NCBI RefSeq assembly: GCF_017743735.1
Contig: NZ_JAGHRO010000010.1
Location: forward strand, 62,001-126,000
Source of the DNA: Shimia sp. R9_2
GTDB taxonomy: Bacteria; Pseudomonadota; Alphaproteobacteria; Rhodobacterales; Rhodobacteraceae
Length of the DNA: 64,000 bases
Direction: 5' to 3'
Shown here piece after piece: positions 1 to 9,522 of the stretch. The position numbers were made by a program, and so were the translations under genes. Every line of letters begins with the position of its first letter. Position 1 is the stretch's first letter. The notes beneath the pieces are model-generated. The model was not told the origin of the DNA. It was given only the letters and a program-made list of their open reading frames with translations, and made no database searches.

Positions 1-534
1 ATCATAGAAGGAATACACCATGCTCAGGCCATCTTCGAGCATGTCTGTCAGGCACACACCGATCAAGGCATCGGTCTCCCGATCCGTATACTCCACCACG
101 CGGCTGCGGATGGGCGTTTCCTCAATCATTGCGGCAAACTCGAAGACATCCATGTCAGCCATGCCACCGTCGGCATGACGGGTGTCCAGATACCGCCGAA
201 ACAGTTCAAACTGCTCTTCCGTTGCCCAAGGAGACGTTGCGCGACGCATCAAATGCGCGTTTCGACGCGCTGCACGCCGCTGACTCTTGGTGGGCTGAAA
301 CTTCGACACATCAATGCGCGCCGACATACAAGCAGTGCAGTCCGTACAAGAAGGACGATACAAAACATTCTGAGAACGTCGAAACCCCTGCTGCGAAAGC
401 GCGTCGTTCAGAGCCGTTGCATTGTCTCCTTGCAAGGCGGTGAACAGCTTTCGCTCCATGCGCCCTTCCAAATAGGGGCAAGGCTGCGGGGCGGTTACAT
501 AGAACTGCGGTGCTATTGGCAGGGTGTGGCGCAT
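1..534 (-). CDS. bpt: Aspartate/glutamate leucyltransferase (partial, 3' end off the left edge)
   Basis: The enzyme moves leucine from Leu-tRNA onto proteins with N-terminal Asp or Glu, marking them for ClpS/ClpAP degradation in the cytosol. The first 178 codons are present and the rest lies left of the window. From the ATG at 532-534 the protein begins [14 protein letters not shown], then has CPYLEGR at 19-25 and a Cys cluster (C63, C66, C69 in [11 protein letters not shown]). A basic stretch KSQRRAARR follows. This is the N-terminal domain pattern of the Ate/Bpt family. The 165 bp upstream are AT-rich and carry a TTAA-N7-TTAA motif at 652-666. Recognition is by motif, and the catalytic GNAT-like domain is only partly visible. 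Confidence 0.9.
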   Translation of the reverse strand, partial: MRHTLPIAPQFYVTAPQPCPYLEGRMERKLFTALQGDNATALNDALSQQGFRRSQNVLYRPSCTDCTACMSARIDVSKFQPTKSQRRAARRNAHLMRRATSPWATEEQFELFRRYLDTRHADGGMADMDVFEFAAMIEETPIRSRVVEYTDRETDALIGVCLTDMLEDGLSMVYSFYD

Positions 535-651
535 GATACTCCATCAACTAGGCACGAGGACAAAGTTATCAACAGGATCTGAGAACGCGCAAGCCCCTAC
601 AAAGCGTTGCTACCCACTGTTTTTACACTGTTGGTTAAGATTTGAATTTCA

Positions 652-666
652 TTAACCGATTATTAA
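652..666. promoter_or_regulatory. Possible CtrA-type site, TTAA-N7-TTAA
   Basis: TTAA at 652-655 and TTAA at 663-666 are separated by exactly seven bases. This is the full-site form bound by the alphaproteobacterial cell-cycle regulator CtrA. It lies about 118 bp upstream of the bpt start in an AT-rich stretch. About one such match is expected by chance in 64 kb, and more in AT-rich DNA, so this is only a candidate. Confidence 0.2.
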
Positions 667-699
667 CATCAACTTCGCGCAATCCGCCGCGCGTTTAAA

Positions 700-1863
700 C
701 TAGGTGCAACTTTCGATCAGTTTTTCCATGAAACGCTGTCCAGCTTCAAACTGAGCGACGGAGAGGAACTCATCCGGCTGATGTGCCTGCGCAATATCGC
801 CGGGACCGCAGATCACTGTAGAGTAGCCTGCTTCCTGGAAGTGGCCTCCCTCGGTACCATAGCTGACAACGCGCGTAGCGTTGTCTCCGGTGAGCTGACG
901 CACCAGAGCTTCCGCTTCGCCTTGCTCCTCAGGGGCCAGCGCCGGAACCATAAAGGACTCGGTCATCTCGATGTACGTTTCAGGCACCACCGCTTGCATC
1001 TCTGCCTCAATTTCGGCGGCCCTTGCACGTGCCCGAGACATCCAGAACGCATGATCCTCACCAGGGACAACCCGAAAATCGAGACCGAAGCGGCAATCAA
1101 GCGCGGTGATGTTATGCGCTGTGCCACCTTCAATCACCCCAACATGAACAGTGGTCCATGGAGGCTCAAATGTAGCGGACGTATCGCTAGGGGTCTTTGC
1201 CTGATTGGCGACATTCATTTCGTTAGCCCACTCAATCAGCTTGGCACCATACATGATTGCATTCACGCCGGTGTGCATCAGCGAACTGTGCACCTCAAAG
1301 CCGCGTATATGCACCATGAAGCCAGCTCCGCCTTTGTGCCCAGAAACCGCGCCCATCATGGACGGCTCACCAACGATCGTTGCACTGCCTTTCGGGAAGT
1401 GAGCATTCAGGCTGTTGATCAACGGCGGAGCGCCTGCGCAGCCGATTTCCTCGTCATAAGACAAAGCAAGCTGGATCGGCCGCTGAACATTGGCATAGTG
1501 CGCCTCAACCATCGCCCAGATGGCCAAAGCGTCGAAGCCCTTCATATCGCATGTACCGCGCCCAAAGAGCTTTCCGTCCCGCTCAACGACCTCAAAAGGA
1601 TCACTGCTCCAAGGCTGCCCTTCAACCGGCACAACATCTGTGTGGCCCGACAATACGATGGCACCTTCCACCGCAGGCCCGACATGCGCAAAAACAGAAG
1701 CTTTGTCAGGGTCTGTTTCATGCGGGTGGCGGTGTGCTGCGATACCATGGCTCTTGAGATAAGCCTCGACCCAATCGATCAGCGGCAAATTCGTTTCACT
1801 CGACACCGTTGGGAAAGATACGAGTTTCTCAAGAATGGCGCGGGGCGTCAGTCTTTCCGCCAT
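700..1863 (-). CDS. M20 family metallopeptidase / acetylornithine deacetylase-like amidohydrolase
   Basis: Predicted cytosolic zinc hydrolase of 387 aa that cleaves an N-acyl group or a small peptide bond. M20 metal and catalytic residues are visible: GHTDVVP (H74, D76), GRGTCDMKG (D106), YDEEIG (E138, E139), VGEPS (E166) and a late His in AQAHQPDEF (H361). The ArgE/DapE dimerisation domain sits between the last two sites. The ATG at 1861-1863 lies four bases after the stop of the upstream ABC ATPase gene and has no good Shine-Dalgarno sequence, so it is probably translated by coupling. The context argues for processing an imported peptide or N-acyl amino acid rather than a dedicated role in arginine synthesis. 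That is inference, and argE remains possible. Confidence 0.85.
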   Translation of the reverse strand: MAERLTPRAILEKLVSFPTVSSETNLPLIDWVEAYLKSHGIAAHRHPHETDPDKASVFAHVGPAVEGAIVLSGHTDVVPVEGQPWSSDPFEVVERDGKLFGRGTCDMKGFDALAIWAMVEAHYANVQRPIQLALSYDEEIGCAGAPPLINSLNAHFPKGSATIVGEPSMMGAVSGHKGGAGFMVHIRGFEVHSSLMHTGVNAIMYGAKLIEWANEMNVANQAKTPSDTSATFEPPWTTVHVGVIEGGTAHNITALDCRFGLDFRVVPGEDHAFWMSRARARAAEIEAEMQAVVPETYIEMTESFMVPALAPEEQGEAEALVRQLTGDNATRVVSYGTEGGHFQEAGYSTVICGPGDIAQAHQPDEFLSVAQFEAGQRFMEKLIESCT

Positions 1864-1867
1864 AGAC

Positions 1868-3688
1868 TCAATACCCGCTGTCGGTGATCAGAACTTTATG
1901 GCCGGGACCAACCTCTTTGTACTCAGACGGCTGCGCCTCATAGCCAACCGGATGGATCGGGCTTGGGATTGGCTTAAAGTTCAGGTCTTTCTCAGACTTA
2001 CGACGACGCGGATCCGCAATCGGCACGGCCTTCATCAATGCTTGCGTATACGGGTGCTGCGGGTTCTCAAATACCGCACGACGCGGGCCGATCTCGACGA
2101 TGCGCCCCAGATACATCACGCCAACATGGTGGCTGACACGCTCAACCACAGCCATGTCGTGACTGATAAAGACGTATGAAATCCCCATCTCCGCCTGAAG
2201 TTCCATCATCAGATTCAACACCTGCGCCTGGACCGACACGTCGAGTGCAGACACAGCTTCATCAGCCACAATCAGCTTGGGATTCAGTGCCAATGCGCGG
2301 GCAATCGCAATCCGCTGGCGCTGACCACCGGACATTTCGTGCGGGTAACGACGCATGAAGCTGCGCGGCAGCTCCACTCGGTCAAACAACATCTCCACAC
2401 GCTTTTGCAGCTCGGCACCGGAATGCGTCCCGTAGTTTCGCATCGGCTCCGCCACCTGATCCATCAACATCATCTGTGGGTTCAGGGATGCAAAAGGATC
2501 CTGAAAGATCATCTGCATATCTTGACGCGCAGCGTGCATCTCTTTCGGATTGAGCGAAATGATATCCTTGCCGTCAAACCGGACTTCCCCAGAGGTTGGC
2601 TCAACCAGACGCAGCAACGAACGACCCGCCGTGGACTTACCGCAACCAGACTCTCCGACAAGAGACAGCGTTTGACCTTTGTTGACGCTAAAAGACACAT
2701 CTTCCACAGCATGCACATTCGCCACGGTGCGCCGCATGAGGCCACCTTTCACCGGGAACCGGGTGACGAGGTTTTTGACCTCCAAGATGGTTTCTTCCGT
2801 CCCGGGGATTGGATCTGTGTTGTGCGTGGTGTCCCCAAACAACTTCATCGGGCTTGGGACATCCGTACCCGTCATTTCACCCAGCTTGGGAACAGCTGCG
2901 AGCAACGCTTTGGTGTAATCATGAGACGGGTTCTCGAAGATCTCTTCGACAGTGCCCTCTTCAACCTTGTTTCCGCGGAACATAACGACCACGCGGTCAG
3001 CCATCTGCGCGACAACCGCCATGTCGTGCGTGATGAACATCACGGCCGTTCCGGTTTCCCGCTTCAAACGGTCCATCAGTGCCAGAATTTCCGCCTGAAT
3101 GGTCACGTCAAGAGCTGTTGTAGGCTCATCCGCAATCAGCAAACGCGGCTCGCATGCCATGGCCATCGCGATCACAACCCGCTGGCGCATGCCACCAGAC
3201 AACTCATGCGGATATTGTTTCAGGCGTCGCTCCGGCTCTGGAATCCGTACTTGTCGCAAAAGTTCTAAAGCACGAGCTTCTGCATCGGCTTTTGACAGTT
3301 TTTTGTGCAACCGCAGACCTTCGGTCAGCTGCCGGCCCACTGTAAATACCGGGTTTAGAGCCGTCATAGGCTCCTGAAAGATCATCCCGATCTCGTTGCC
3401 ACGAATCGTCCGCATAAGATCTTGATCGGCTTTGGAGAGGTCCACATCGCCGTTGTCGCGCCGGTCAAACAACAGACGGCCGCCAGCAATATCCCCACCC
3501 CCAAACTCCACCAGACGCATCAGAGACAGGCTGGAAACGGATTTACCAGAGCCAGATTCTCCAACGATACATACGGTTTCACCCGGACTCACCTTGAAGG
3601 ACACGTCCTCGACCCCAACCACCGGGCCGTCTTTGGTTTGAAATTCGACGCGCAGGTTCTCGATGGAGGCTATGGCGTTGTCCAGCAT
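1868..3688 (-). CDS. Dipeptide/oligopeptide ABC transporter, fused double ATP-binding protein
   Basis: Energises peptide import at the inner membrane (DppD/DppF or OppD/OppF type). Both ATPase domains are in one 606-aa chain. The first Walker A is GESGSGKS at 43-50, followed by an LSGGMRQR signature and an ADEPTTALD Walker B. The second half has [17 protein letters not shown] and ADEAVSALD. Each half ends with the oligopeptide C-terminal extension ([22 protein letters not shown]). I place the start at the ATG 3686-3688, preceded by GAGGGGAGTAAC. An in-frame start further upstream at 3805 would add 39 residues unlike the family. The gene is divergent from the substrate-binding protein and forms an operon with the M20 hydrolase. 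Confidence 0.93.
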   Translation of the reverse strand: MLDNAIASIENLRVEFQTKDGPVVGVEDVSFKVSPGETVCIVGESGSGKSVSSLSLMRLVEFGGGDIAGGRLLFDRRDNGDVDLSKADQDLMRTIRGNEIGMIFQEPMTALNPVFTVGRQLTEGLRLHKKLSKADAEARALELLRQVRIPEPERRLKQYPHELSGGMRQRVVIAMAMACEPRLLIADEPTTALDVTIQAEILALMDRLKRETGTAVMFITHDMAVVAQMADRVVVMFRGNKVEEGTVEEIFENPSHDYTKALLAAVPKLGEMTGTDVPSPMKLFGDTTHNTDPIPGTEETILEVKNLVTRFPVKGGLMRRTVANVHAVEDVSFSVNKGQTLSLVGESGCGKSTAGRSLLRLVEPTSGEVRFDGKDIISLNPKEMHAARQDMQMIFQDPFASLNPQMMLMDQVAEPMRNYGTHSGAELQKRVEMLFDRVELPRSFMRRYPHEMSGGQRQRIAIARALALNPKLIVADEAVSALDVSVQAQVLNLMMELQAEMGISYVFISHDMAVVERVSHHVGVMYLGRIVEIGPRRAVFENPQHPYTQALMKAVPIADPRRRKSEKDLNFKPIPSPIHPVGYEAQPSEYKEVGPGHKVLITDSGY

Positions 3689-3987
3689 GCGGGTTACTCC
3701 CCTCAGTGTTTTTGTTTTCTCCTTGTCGCCGACGCTATAGCTGACGTTCCACAAGGTCAAACCGATGCGAACTTCTTTCTCGGAAAGCGACGGCAGGAAA
3801 AACAAACGAACCCTTGCAATTTTTTACCGACTGGTCTGTGATGCCCTCAGTCGGAGGGGAGTACGACACAAATCTGTGCATTGGGTTCTGTGCGATTCGC
3901 CACCCGCTCCTCTTGTTATGACAACCAAAAACGGGCGGAACCAATCTGCCTTTTTCGCACGAACGACGTGCCAACATGGAGTGAGAT
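3689..3987. promoter_or_regulatory. Divergent intergenic region of the peptide transporter locus
   Basis: This 299-bp gap separates the minus-strand ATPase/hydrolase operon from the plus-strand binding-protein/permease operon and must hold both promoters. Short open frames here show no protein-like pattern. I see no clear consensus -35/-10 pair and no strong inverted repeat. A good Shine-Dalgarno-like GGAGTGAG precedes the ATG at 3988. Confidence 0.4.
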
Positions 3988-5688
3988 ATGAAAGCAAAAA
4001 CCCTGATGCTGGGCGCTGCAACAGCGTTTGTGATGGCCCCGGCGGCCATGGCAGAGCGCGGCGCTGATGGCCACGTAAACATCATCTATTGGCAGGCGCC
4101 TTCGATTCTGAACCCTTATCTGTCCTCCGGGACCAAGGACATCGAATCCGCCTCTCTCACAATTGAACCGCTGGCGCGTTACGACGAAACCGGCAAAATG
4201 GTCCCGTATCTGGCAGCTGAAATTCCAACCGTGAACAACGGTGGCGTTTCTGAAGACCTGACCTCTATCACCTGGACGATCGCAGACGGCATGGTGTGGT
4301 CTGATGGCACACCAGTGACCTCCGCTGACGTTGTTTTCACCGGCGACTACTGCATGCACCCAGAAGGCGGCTGCGCACAGGCCGCATTCTTTGACGGCGT
4401 TGAAGAAATCGAAGCGCTAGACGAAAAAACCGTCAAAGTGACCTTCAACCAGCCAAAACCAAACCCATATGGCCCATTTGTTGGCGGCCAGTCCCCAATC
4501 CTGCAGAAAGCGCAGTTTGAAAACTGCATGGGTGCCAAAGCACCTGAGTGTACTGCAGAGAACTTCGGCCCAATCGGCACCGGCCCGTTTGTTGTGACCG
4601 AATTCAAAACAAACGATGTGATCCAGTACGAAGCCAACCCGAACTATCGCGATCCGGCGAAACCAGCGTTTGCTACCGTAACCTTCAAAGGTGGCGGGGA
4701 TGCGACTGGCGCAGGCCGCGCGGTTCTGGAAACCGGCGAGTTTGACTACGCTTGGAACCTCCAGCTGGCACCCGATGTGATTGCCAAGATGGAAGAAGGC
4801 GGCAAAGGCATCGCGATCGCGGGCTTTGGCCCACTGGTTGAGCGTCTCGAAATGAACATGACCAACCCGTCCTCCGACTTGCCTGAAGGTGAGCGTGCGA
4901 CTGTTGCGCATCCACACCCGTTCCTGTCTGACATCAACGTGCGTAAAGCGCTGTCCATGGCAATCGACCGCGAACTGCTGGTGGAAATCGGCTATGGCAA
5001 AGCGGGCAAAGTCACCTGTGACCTCGTGCCTGTGCCAGCAAACTACGCCTCGGCAAACACCGACTGCTTCACCCAGGACATCGCAGGCGCAAACGCGCTT
5101 CTGGATGAAGCGGGCTGGGTCAAAGGTGGCGACGGCATCCGCGCCAAAGACGGCGTGAAACTGTCCATCCTGTACCAGACCTCTACAAACGCTGTGCGTC
5201 AGGACTTCCAGGCGCTGATCAAACAGTGGTGGAGCGAGATCGGTGTTGAAACCGAGCTGCGCAACCTGTCTGCATCCGTGTTCTTCGGTGGTGACCCAGG
5301 TTCCCCTGACACCTTCCAGAAATTCTACGCAGACGTGGAAATGTATGCGAACACTTTCAACGGCACCGACCCTCAGCAATACCTGGCGGCCTACCGTTGC
5401 GGCGGCGAGCCTAAGCCTTCTTCTCAGTGGCAGGGTGAGAACATCAACCGCTTCTGTGACCCAGCCTATGATGCTCTGATCGACGAACTGGCCCGCACCG
5501 GCGACATCGAGAAGCGCGGCGAGATCGCGAAGAAAATGAACGACATGCTGACCAACGAGAGCTTCACCATCGTGCCACTGGTGCACCGTGGTCGTGTATC
5601 CGCGCACGCCAACTCTCTGGGTGGCGTTGTGCTGAACACATGGGACTCCGAGCTTTGGAACATTGCCGATTGGCACCGCGTGAAGTAA
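3988..5688 (+). CDS. ABC transporter periplasmic peptide-binding protein (SBP family 5)
   Basis: Captures peptides or related solutes in the periplasm and delivers them to the two permeases downstream. The protein is 566 aa, normal for family 5 binding proteins. The N-terminus has a Sec signal peptide (KAK, then a hydrophobic Ala-rich core, predicted cut after AMA near residue 22). The mature part starts with the NIIYWQAPSILNPYL pattern and continues with the family's WSDGTPVTSADV motif. Four Cys residues in a Gly-rich region near 119-126 and 178-188 may form disulphides. Start chosen at ATG 3988 because of GGAGTGAG seven bases upstream. It is followed by a stem-loop before the permease genes. 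Confidence 0.93.
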   Translation: MKAKTLMLGAATAFVMAPAAMAERGADGHVNIIYWQAPSILNPYLSSGTKDIESASLTIEPLARYDETGKMVPYLAAEIPTVNNGGVSEDLTSITWTIADGMVWSDGTPVTSADVVFTGDYCMHPEGGCAQAAFFDGVEEIEALDEKTVKVTFNQPKPNPYGPFVGGQSPILQKAQFENCMGAKAPECTAENFGPIGTGPFVVTEFKTNDVIQYEANPNYRDPAKPAFATVTFKGGGDATGAGRAVLETGEFDYAWNLQLAPDVIAKMEEGGKGIAIAGFGPLVERLEMNMTNPSSDLPEGERATVAHPHPFLSDINVRKALSMAIDRELLVEIGYGKAGKVTCDLVPVPANYASANTDCFTQDIAGANALLDEAGWVKGGDGIRAKDGVKLSILYQTSTNAVRQDFQALIKQWWSEIGVETELRNLSASVFFGGDPGSPDTFQKFYADVEMYANTFNGTDPQQYLAAYRCGGEPKPSSQWQGENINRFCDPAYDALIDELARTGDIEKRGEIAKKMNDMLTNESFTIVPLVHRGRVSAHANSLGGVVLNTWDSELWNIADWHRVK

Positions 5689-5698
5689 ACTAATGCTT

Positions 5699-5722
5699 AG
5701 GGCGGGCTTTCGGGGCCGCCCT
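5699..5722 (+). promoter_or_regulatory. Intercistronic stem-loop after the binding-protein gene
   Basis: AGGGCGG (5699-5705) can pair with CCGCCCT (5716-5722) around a ten-base loop. It is not followed by a T-run, so it looks like an mRNA stabiliser or partial attenuator rather than a full terminator. Such a structure would give more binding protein than permease, as is common in ABC import operons. Confidence 0.55.
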
Positions 5723-5801
5723 ATCCTCTATCGGTTCTGAACAGGCAGGTCGCTGCGCGGAGCCCACCAATCAAAAAATAGACGCACAAAGGCGCCGCTT
5801 T

Positions 5802-6809
5802 ATGCTGACCTTCACAATACGACGGTTGATCCTTTCGATCCCGACGCTCTTTTTCATATCTCTTGTCATTTTCCTTCTGCTGGAACTGGCCCCCGGTGAC
5901 CCGATGGCACAGGTGCCACTCACCGTGCCGCCAGAAGTGAAGGAAAAGATGCGCCAGGCCCTTGGTTTGGGCGAGCCTGGCTATATCCGGTTCTACAAAT
6001 GGCTTGTTCAGTTCTTCTGGGTCGAGCCGCAAGTGCTGTTTGACCATCTCTTTGGCACCGCTTTCTCTGAAGGCAAGCTGCGCATCATCAGCTGGCAGAC
6101 CCGCTCTCCGGTGATGGATGTGGTGGTGGAACGCCTGCCCCAGACACTGTGGGTTGTGGGCATGTCCTACATCGTGGGCATCCTGATCGCGCTGCCAATC
6201 GGGATCTACTCAGCCTACAAACAATATTCGGTGTTTGATCAGGCCGGCACATTCATCACCATGATCGGCTATTCCATCCCGCCGTTCTTCACCGGCCCGC
6301 TGATTATTGTGATCTTCTCGGTGAACCTTGGCTGGTTCCCTTTCATCTATGACACCACACATGAGGTGGTGGATTGGGACAGTTTTGTCTATCAGCTGCG
6401 ACAGATGATCATGCCCGTGATGGTACTGGCGCTGCAGACCACCGCTCAGATCAGCCGCTACATGCGCGCCTCTATGCTGGACAATCTCAATCAAGACTAC
6501 GTGCGCACTGCGCGTGCCAAGGGCCTAAGTGAGCGTGTCGTGGTTCTGGTGCACGTGCTGCGCAATTCGATGATCCCTGTTGTGACCGTAATTGCCTTGG
6601 GCCTGCCTGCAATCTTTGGCGGCGCAATCATCACCGAACAGGTGTTCTCTGTGAACGGCATCGGGGCTCAGTTGATCGGCGCCATTCAGGCCAACGACCT
6701 GCCCACCGTGCAGACGCTGACTTTTATGTTCGCTTTCCTGATCGTCTTCTTCAACCTGATCGCAGATGTGCTCTACGGCATTCTTGATCCGAGGATCCGC
6801 TATGACTGA
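5802..6809 (+). CDS. Peptide ABC transporter permease 1 (DppB/OppB type)
   Basis: Inner-membrane subunit of 335 aa that forms half of the peptide channel. It opens with MLTFTIRRLILSIPTLFFIS, the first membrane helix typical of DppB, followed by LLELAPGDP. The BPD_transp_1 domain in the C-terminal half holds the coupling-helix (EAA) region around DYVRTARAKGLSERVVVLVHVLRNS. Several hydrophobic helices follow, and the end LADVLYGILDPRIRYD is typical. It overlaps the next permease by eight bases, so the two are translationally coupled. An in-frame insertion around residues 60-90 (WVEPQVLFDHLFG) lengthens the first periplasmic loop compared with E. coli DppB. Confidence 0.92.
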   Translation: MLTFTIRRLILSIPTLFFISLVIFLLLELAPGDPMAQVPLTVPPEVKEKMRQALGLGEPGYIRFYKWLVQFFWVEPQVLFDHLFGTAFSEGKLRIISWQTRSPVMDVVVERLPQTLWVVGMSYIVGILIALPIGIYSAYKQYSVFDQAGTFITMIGYSIPPFFTGPLIIVIFSVNLGWFPFIYDTTHEVVDWDSFVYQLRQMIMPVMVLALQTTAQISRYMRASMLDNLNQDYVRTARAKGLSERVVVLVHVLRNSMIPVVTVIALGLPAIFGGAIITEQVFSVNGIGAQLIGAIQANDLPTVQTLTFMFAFLIVFFNLIADVLYGILDPRIRYD

Positions 6810-7713
6810 TACCACCAACACCGAACCGACCACACCGCAGCGGTCCCAATGGGTGGACGTCTGGCACCAGTTCAAGGCACACAAAGGCGCGCTTTTGGGC
6901 GGGATCATTTTCATTGTGATCGTACTGGGCGTCTTTATCGGCCCTTGGCTCTGGCCTTATGACGCAACCTACATCGATATCCGTTCACGCAACCAAGGCC
7001 CAAGCTTTGCGCATCCCTTTGGAACCGACCAGCTGGGACGGGATACCCTGGCGCGGATGATGGCGGGCGGGCAAACCTCGATTGCCGTGGGCCTCACCGC
7101 CATGCTGCTAGCATTGGGTCTGGGCAGCTTTGTCGGGATCACCGCTGGCTATTTCAAGAAACTCGACGGCCCGCTGATGCGGCTGACTGACTTGTTTCTG
7201 GCTCTGCCAATCCTGCCTCTTCTGCTGGTGATGATGATGCTCTTCCGAGAGCCCCTCTCCGCCGCTGTTGGTCCTGAGCGTGGTATTTTCATCCTGATCG
7301 TGGTCGCCATCGGCATCACCTCCTGGATGCCCACAGCCCGGATTGTACGCGGCGACGTACTTGCACTGAAGGAACGTGAGTTCGTACTCGCAGCCCGCTC
7401 CATCGGGACGTCAAACCACAACATGATCACACGGCATATCCTACCCAACGTGCTTTCGCCGATCATGGTTTCTGCAACACTTGGCATCGCCAACGCGATC
7501 ATCACGGAATCGGCCCTTTCATTCCTAGGCCTTGGCTTCCCACCGGACTTCCCAACCTGGGGTCGCCTGCTGAATGACGCCGTACAATATCTGCAAGATT
7601 ATCCGGAGCGCGTGTTCTGGCCCGGTCTAGCGATCTCTTTGACTGTGTTGTCGGTAAACTACCTCGGCGACGGCCTGCGTGATGCGCTTGATCCGCGTAT
7701 TCGCGGCCGGTAA
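6802..7713 (+). CDS. Peptide ABC transporter permease 2 (DppC/OppC type)
   Basis: Second inner-membrane channel subunit, 303 aa. The ATG at 6802 lies inside the stop region of the preceding gene and gives MTDTTNTEPTTPQRS. The first helix is at about 32-52. The DppC-specific segment HPFGTDQLGRDTLARMMAGGQTSIAVG follows, then the coupling helix region EREFVLAARSIGTSNHNMITRHILPN and the end YLGDGLRDALDPRIRGR. Together with the fused ATPase and the binding protein it completes an importer. Substrate is not readable from sequence; the linked M20 hydrolase favours peptides or acylated amino acids. Confidence 0.92.
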   Translation: MTDTTNTEPTTPQRSQWVDVWHQFKAHKGALLGGIIFIVIVLGVFIGPWLWPYDATYIDIRSRNQGPSFAHPFGTDQLGRDTLARMMAGGQTSIAVGLTAMLLALGLGSFVGITAGYFKKLDGPLMRLTDLFLALPILPLLLVMMMLFREPLSAAVGPERGIFILIVVAIGITSWMPTARIVRGDVLALKEREFVLAARSIGTSNHNMITRHILPNVLSPIMVSATLGIANAIITESALSFLGLGFPPDFPTWGRLLNDAVQYLQDYPERVFWPGLAISLTVLSVNYLGDGLRDALDPRIRGR

Positions 7714-7733
7714 GTCAAACAATATCAACAGAT

Positions 7734-7759
7734 AGGCCGGGTACATCGCCCGGCCTTTT
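7734..7759 (+). terminator. Rho-independent terminator of the peptide transporter operon
   Basis: AGGCCGGG (7734-7741) pairs perfectly with CCCGGCCT (7749-7756) around a short loop, and the plus strand then reads TTTTC. It sits 21 bases after the last permease stop and before the convergent VOC gene. Confidence 0.85.
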
Positions 7760-7772
7760 CCATTTAGAGCGT

Positions 7773-8153
7773 TCAGTAATTTGAGACTTCAATCAAATTC
7801 TGATCTAGGTCGCTAAAATAGAGCGATGTGATCGGCCCCTTGGCACCGGTGCACACGACGGGCCCCTCCTCGATCGTGACACCCTGCTTTTCCAAATGCA
7901 CAATCACCTCGGCCAGCGGTGTCGTTGCGATCAAACACAGGTCGGCTGATCCCGGCATCGGTTGCGCAGCTTTCGGTTCAAACTCACAACCAGCCTGATG
8001 CAGATTGATTTTCTGTTGACCGAATGTGAGGGCCATGCGGCCTTCTCCAAAAGTCTCGGCCCGAAATCCCAAAACCCGAGTATAAAACGCCACGGTTGCC
8101 TCGATGCTGGCAACTGTGAGCACCAGATGGTCCAGTCTTTCGATCTCGATCAT
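7773..8153 (-). CDS. VOC family protein (glyoxalase/bleomycin-resistance fold)
   Basis: Small cytosolic metalloenzyme-fold protein of 126 aa made of paired beta-alpha-beta-beta-beta units. The motif [24 protein letters not shown] at the start and [16 protein letters not shown] at the end carry the usual metal-ligand positions (an early His, NLHQAG in the middle, a late Glu). The ATG at 8151-8153 is preferred over an upstream in-frame start at 8180, because homologous proteins begin at the conserved first strand. It stands alone and converges on the transporter operon. Specific reaction unknown. A dioxygenase, lyase or resistance role cannot be told apart here. Confidence 0.85.
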   Translation of the reverse strand: MIEIERLDHLVLTVASIEATVAFYTRVLGFRAETFGEGRMALTFGQQKINLHQAGCEFEPKAAQPMPGSADLCLIATTPLAEVIVHLEKQGVTIEEGPVVCTGAKGPITSLYFSDLDQNLIEVSNY

Positions 8154-8342
8154 TTGGTCACTTTCAGGATCTTCTCTCAAAAGCCGTCCAATCGCACATA
8201 AAGTTGTTCAGCTCACCACCAAATAGAGGCGGTAAAGGCCGTTTGCCCTGCTAGAGTTGCTGCAAACACCGCTGCTGACTGCAGAACGGAACTCAACGCC
8301 TCGATCAAATATAAGCTGATCGCAAAACACAAGGAACGCCCA

Positions 8343-9101
8343 ATGTCTCAAAGTGACCGCGCCAAAGCCTTCGCCGACCTACACAAACCCGGCTCCCCTG
8401 TTGTGCTCTACAATATGTGGGATGCTGGCAGCGCAGCTGCAGTGGCCAAAGCTGGCGCATCAGCTCTCGCCACTGGGAGTTGGTCGGTGGCCGTTGCCCA
8501 AGGCTATGCAGATGGCGAAGACCTACCGATGGAACTGCTCTTTCAAATCGCAGGCCGGATCACAGCCACAACAGAGCTGCCAGTCAGCGTCGATTTCGAA
8601 GGCGGTTACGCTACCAACCCTGAAGAACTCTCGCTCAACATCAAACGCCTTTTGGCCACAGGTGCGGTGGGACTAAATTTTGAAGATCGTGTGGTCGGCG
8701 GTGAAGGCCTGCATGATACCGCGTCACAGGTGGCGCGTATCAAAGCAATCCGAGCGACAGCCGATGCAACCGGAATTCCACTCTACATCAATGCGCGCAC
8801 AGACCTTTTCTTGCAATCAAAGCCGGATGCGCACGCCAGCTTGATTGACGATGCTCTCGCGCGGGCTGAGGCTTATACAAAAGCAGGTGCGAGCGGTTTC
8901 TTTGTGCCCGGCTTGACAGATCCTGAGTTGATAAAACAGATCTGTGAACAGGTCTCTCTGCCGGTGAACGTGCTGTGTCTGGACACATCTGCTGACATCA
9001 CACCGCTGGCGGCGCTTGGAGTGGCGCGCATCAGCTTTGGCCCGGCTCCCTATCGTACTGCGATGAAAACATTGACAGCTCAAGCGGCGCAACACTATTG
9101 A
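8343..9101 (+). CDS. Isocitrate lyase / PEP mutase family protein
   Basis: Predicted TIM-barrel C-C or P-C bond enzyme, 252 aa, shorter than isocitrate lyase proper and close in size to carboxyvinyl-carboxyphosphonate phosphorylmutase-like proteins. Family motifs are visible: VLYNMWDAGSA at the N-terminus, SVDFEGGY (metal-binding Asp), GLNFEDRV, PLYINARTDLF and GASGFFVPG. The KKCGH loop of true isocitrate lyase is absent. An ATG at 8343 follows AAGGAACGCCCA, which supports the start. It is a single gene with no obvious operon partner. Substrate unknown; oxaloacetate decarboxylase-like or 2-methylisocitrate lyase-like activity is possible. Confidence 0.83.
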   Translation: MSQSDRAKAFADLHKPGSPVVLYNMWDAGSAAAVAKAGASALATGSWSVAVAQGYADGEDLPMELLFQIAGRITATTELPVSVDFEGGYATNPEELSLNIKRLLATGAVGLNFEDRVVGGEGLHDTASQVARIKAIRATADATGIPLYINARTDLFLQSKPDAHASLIDDALARAEAYTKAGASGFFVPGLTDPELIKQICEQVSLPVNVLCLDTSADITPLAALGVARISFGPAPYRTAMKTLTAQAAQHY

Positions 9102-9122
9102 GTTTTTGAAAGTTGGCGACGC

Positions 9123-9491
9123 TCAGGCTGTGTCGCCAACTGCAACCCAACTGGGCTTATCGTCCAAATGCTCTTGGAACTGAACTTGCAACCCGAGATC
9201 ACTATCAAAGGCATTGGCGGAAATCGGGAAACTCTCTTCCTCTGACAAGATCTCTCCCAAAGACGTGCCGCAGATCTTGCAGAAACATCGCCCATATTTG
9301 AACGGTGCCTCTGGCTGATAGAGCGCTACCTGATCTTTGCCGGACACCCACCGCAGGCTCTCTTTCTTTACAAACACAATCGTGCTGGCGCCGGATTTGC
9401 GACAACGAGAGCAATGGCAGGTTCCCATCATTGTTGGTGCTGCGCTCAACTCGAATTGCACAGCCCCGCAATTACAACTTCCAGAAATCAT
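9123..9491 (-). CDS. GFA family protein (CENP-V/glutathione-dependent formaldehyde-activating fold)
   Basis: Small zinc protein of 122 aa. It begins MISGSCNCGAVQFEL and has further Cys sites in GTCHCSRCRKSGAS and GRCFCKICGTSLGE. This spacing defines the GFA fold, in which Cys residues bind structural and catalytic zinc. The family name comes from an S-hydroxymethylglutathione synthase claim, but most members have no proven reaction. A GAAC-N7-GAAC motif lies 32-46 bp upstream of the start, so control by LexA is possible. Confidence 0.85.
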   Translation of the reverse strand: MISGSCNCGAVQFELSAAPTMMGTCHCSRCRKSGASTIVFVKKESLRWVSGKDQVALYQPEAPFKYGRCFCKICGTSLGEILSEEESFPISANAFDSDLGLQVQFQEHLDDKPSWVAVGDTA

Positions 9492-9522
9492 TTTATGTCC
9501 TTGTACCTAATATCCAGAACGA

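Noticed and set aside
562-572. TTATCAACA resembling a DnaA box
   Set aside because: A single copy with one mismatch and no cluster or origin features nearby.
4417-5676. Long open frame opposite the peptide-binding protein gene
   Set aside because: Antisense to a clear SBP family 5 gene and without protein-like motifs.
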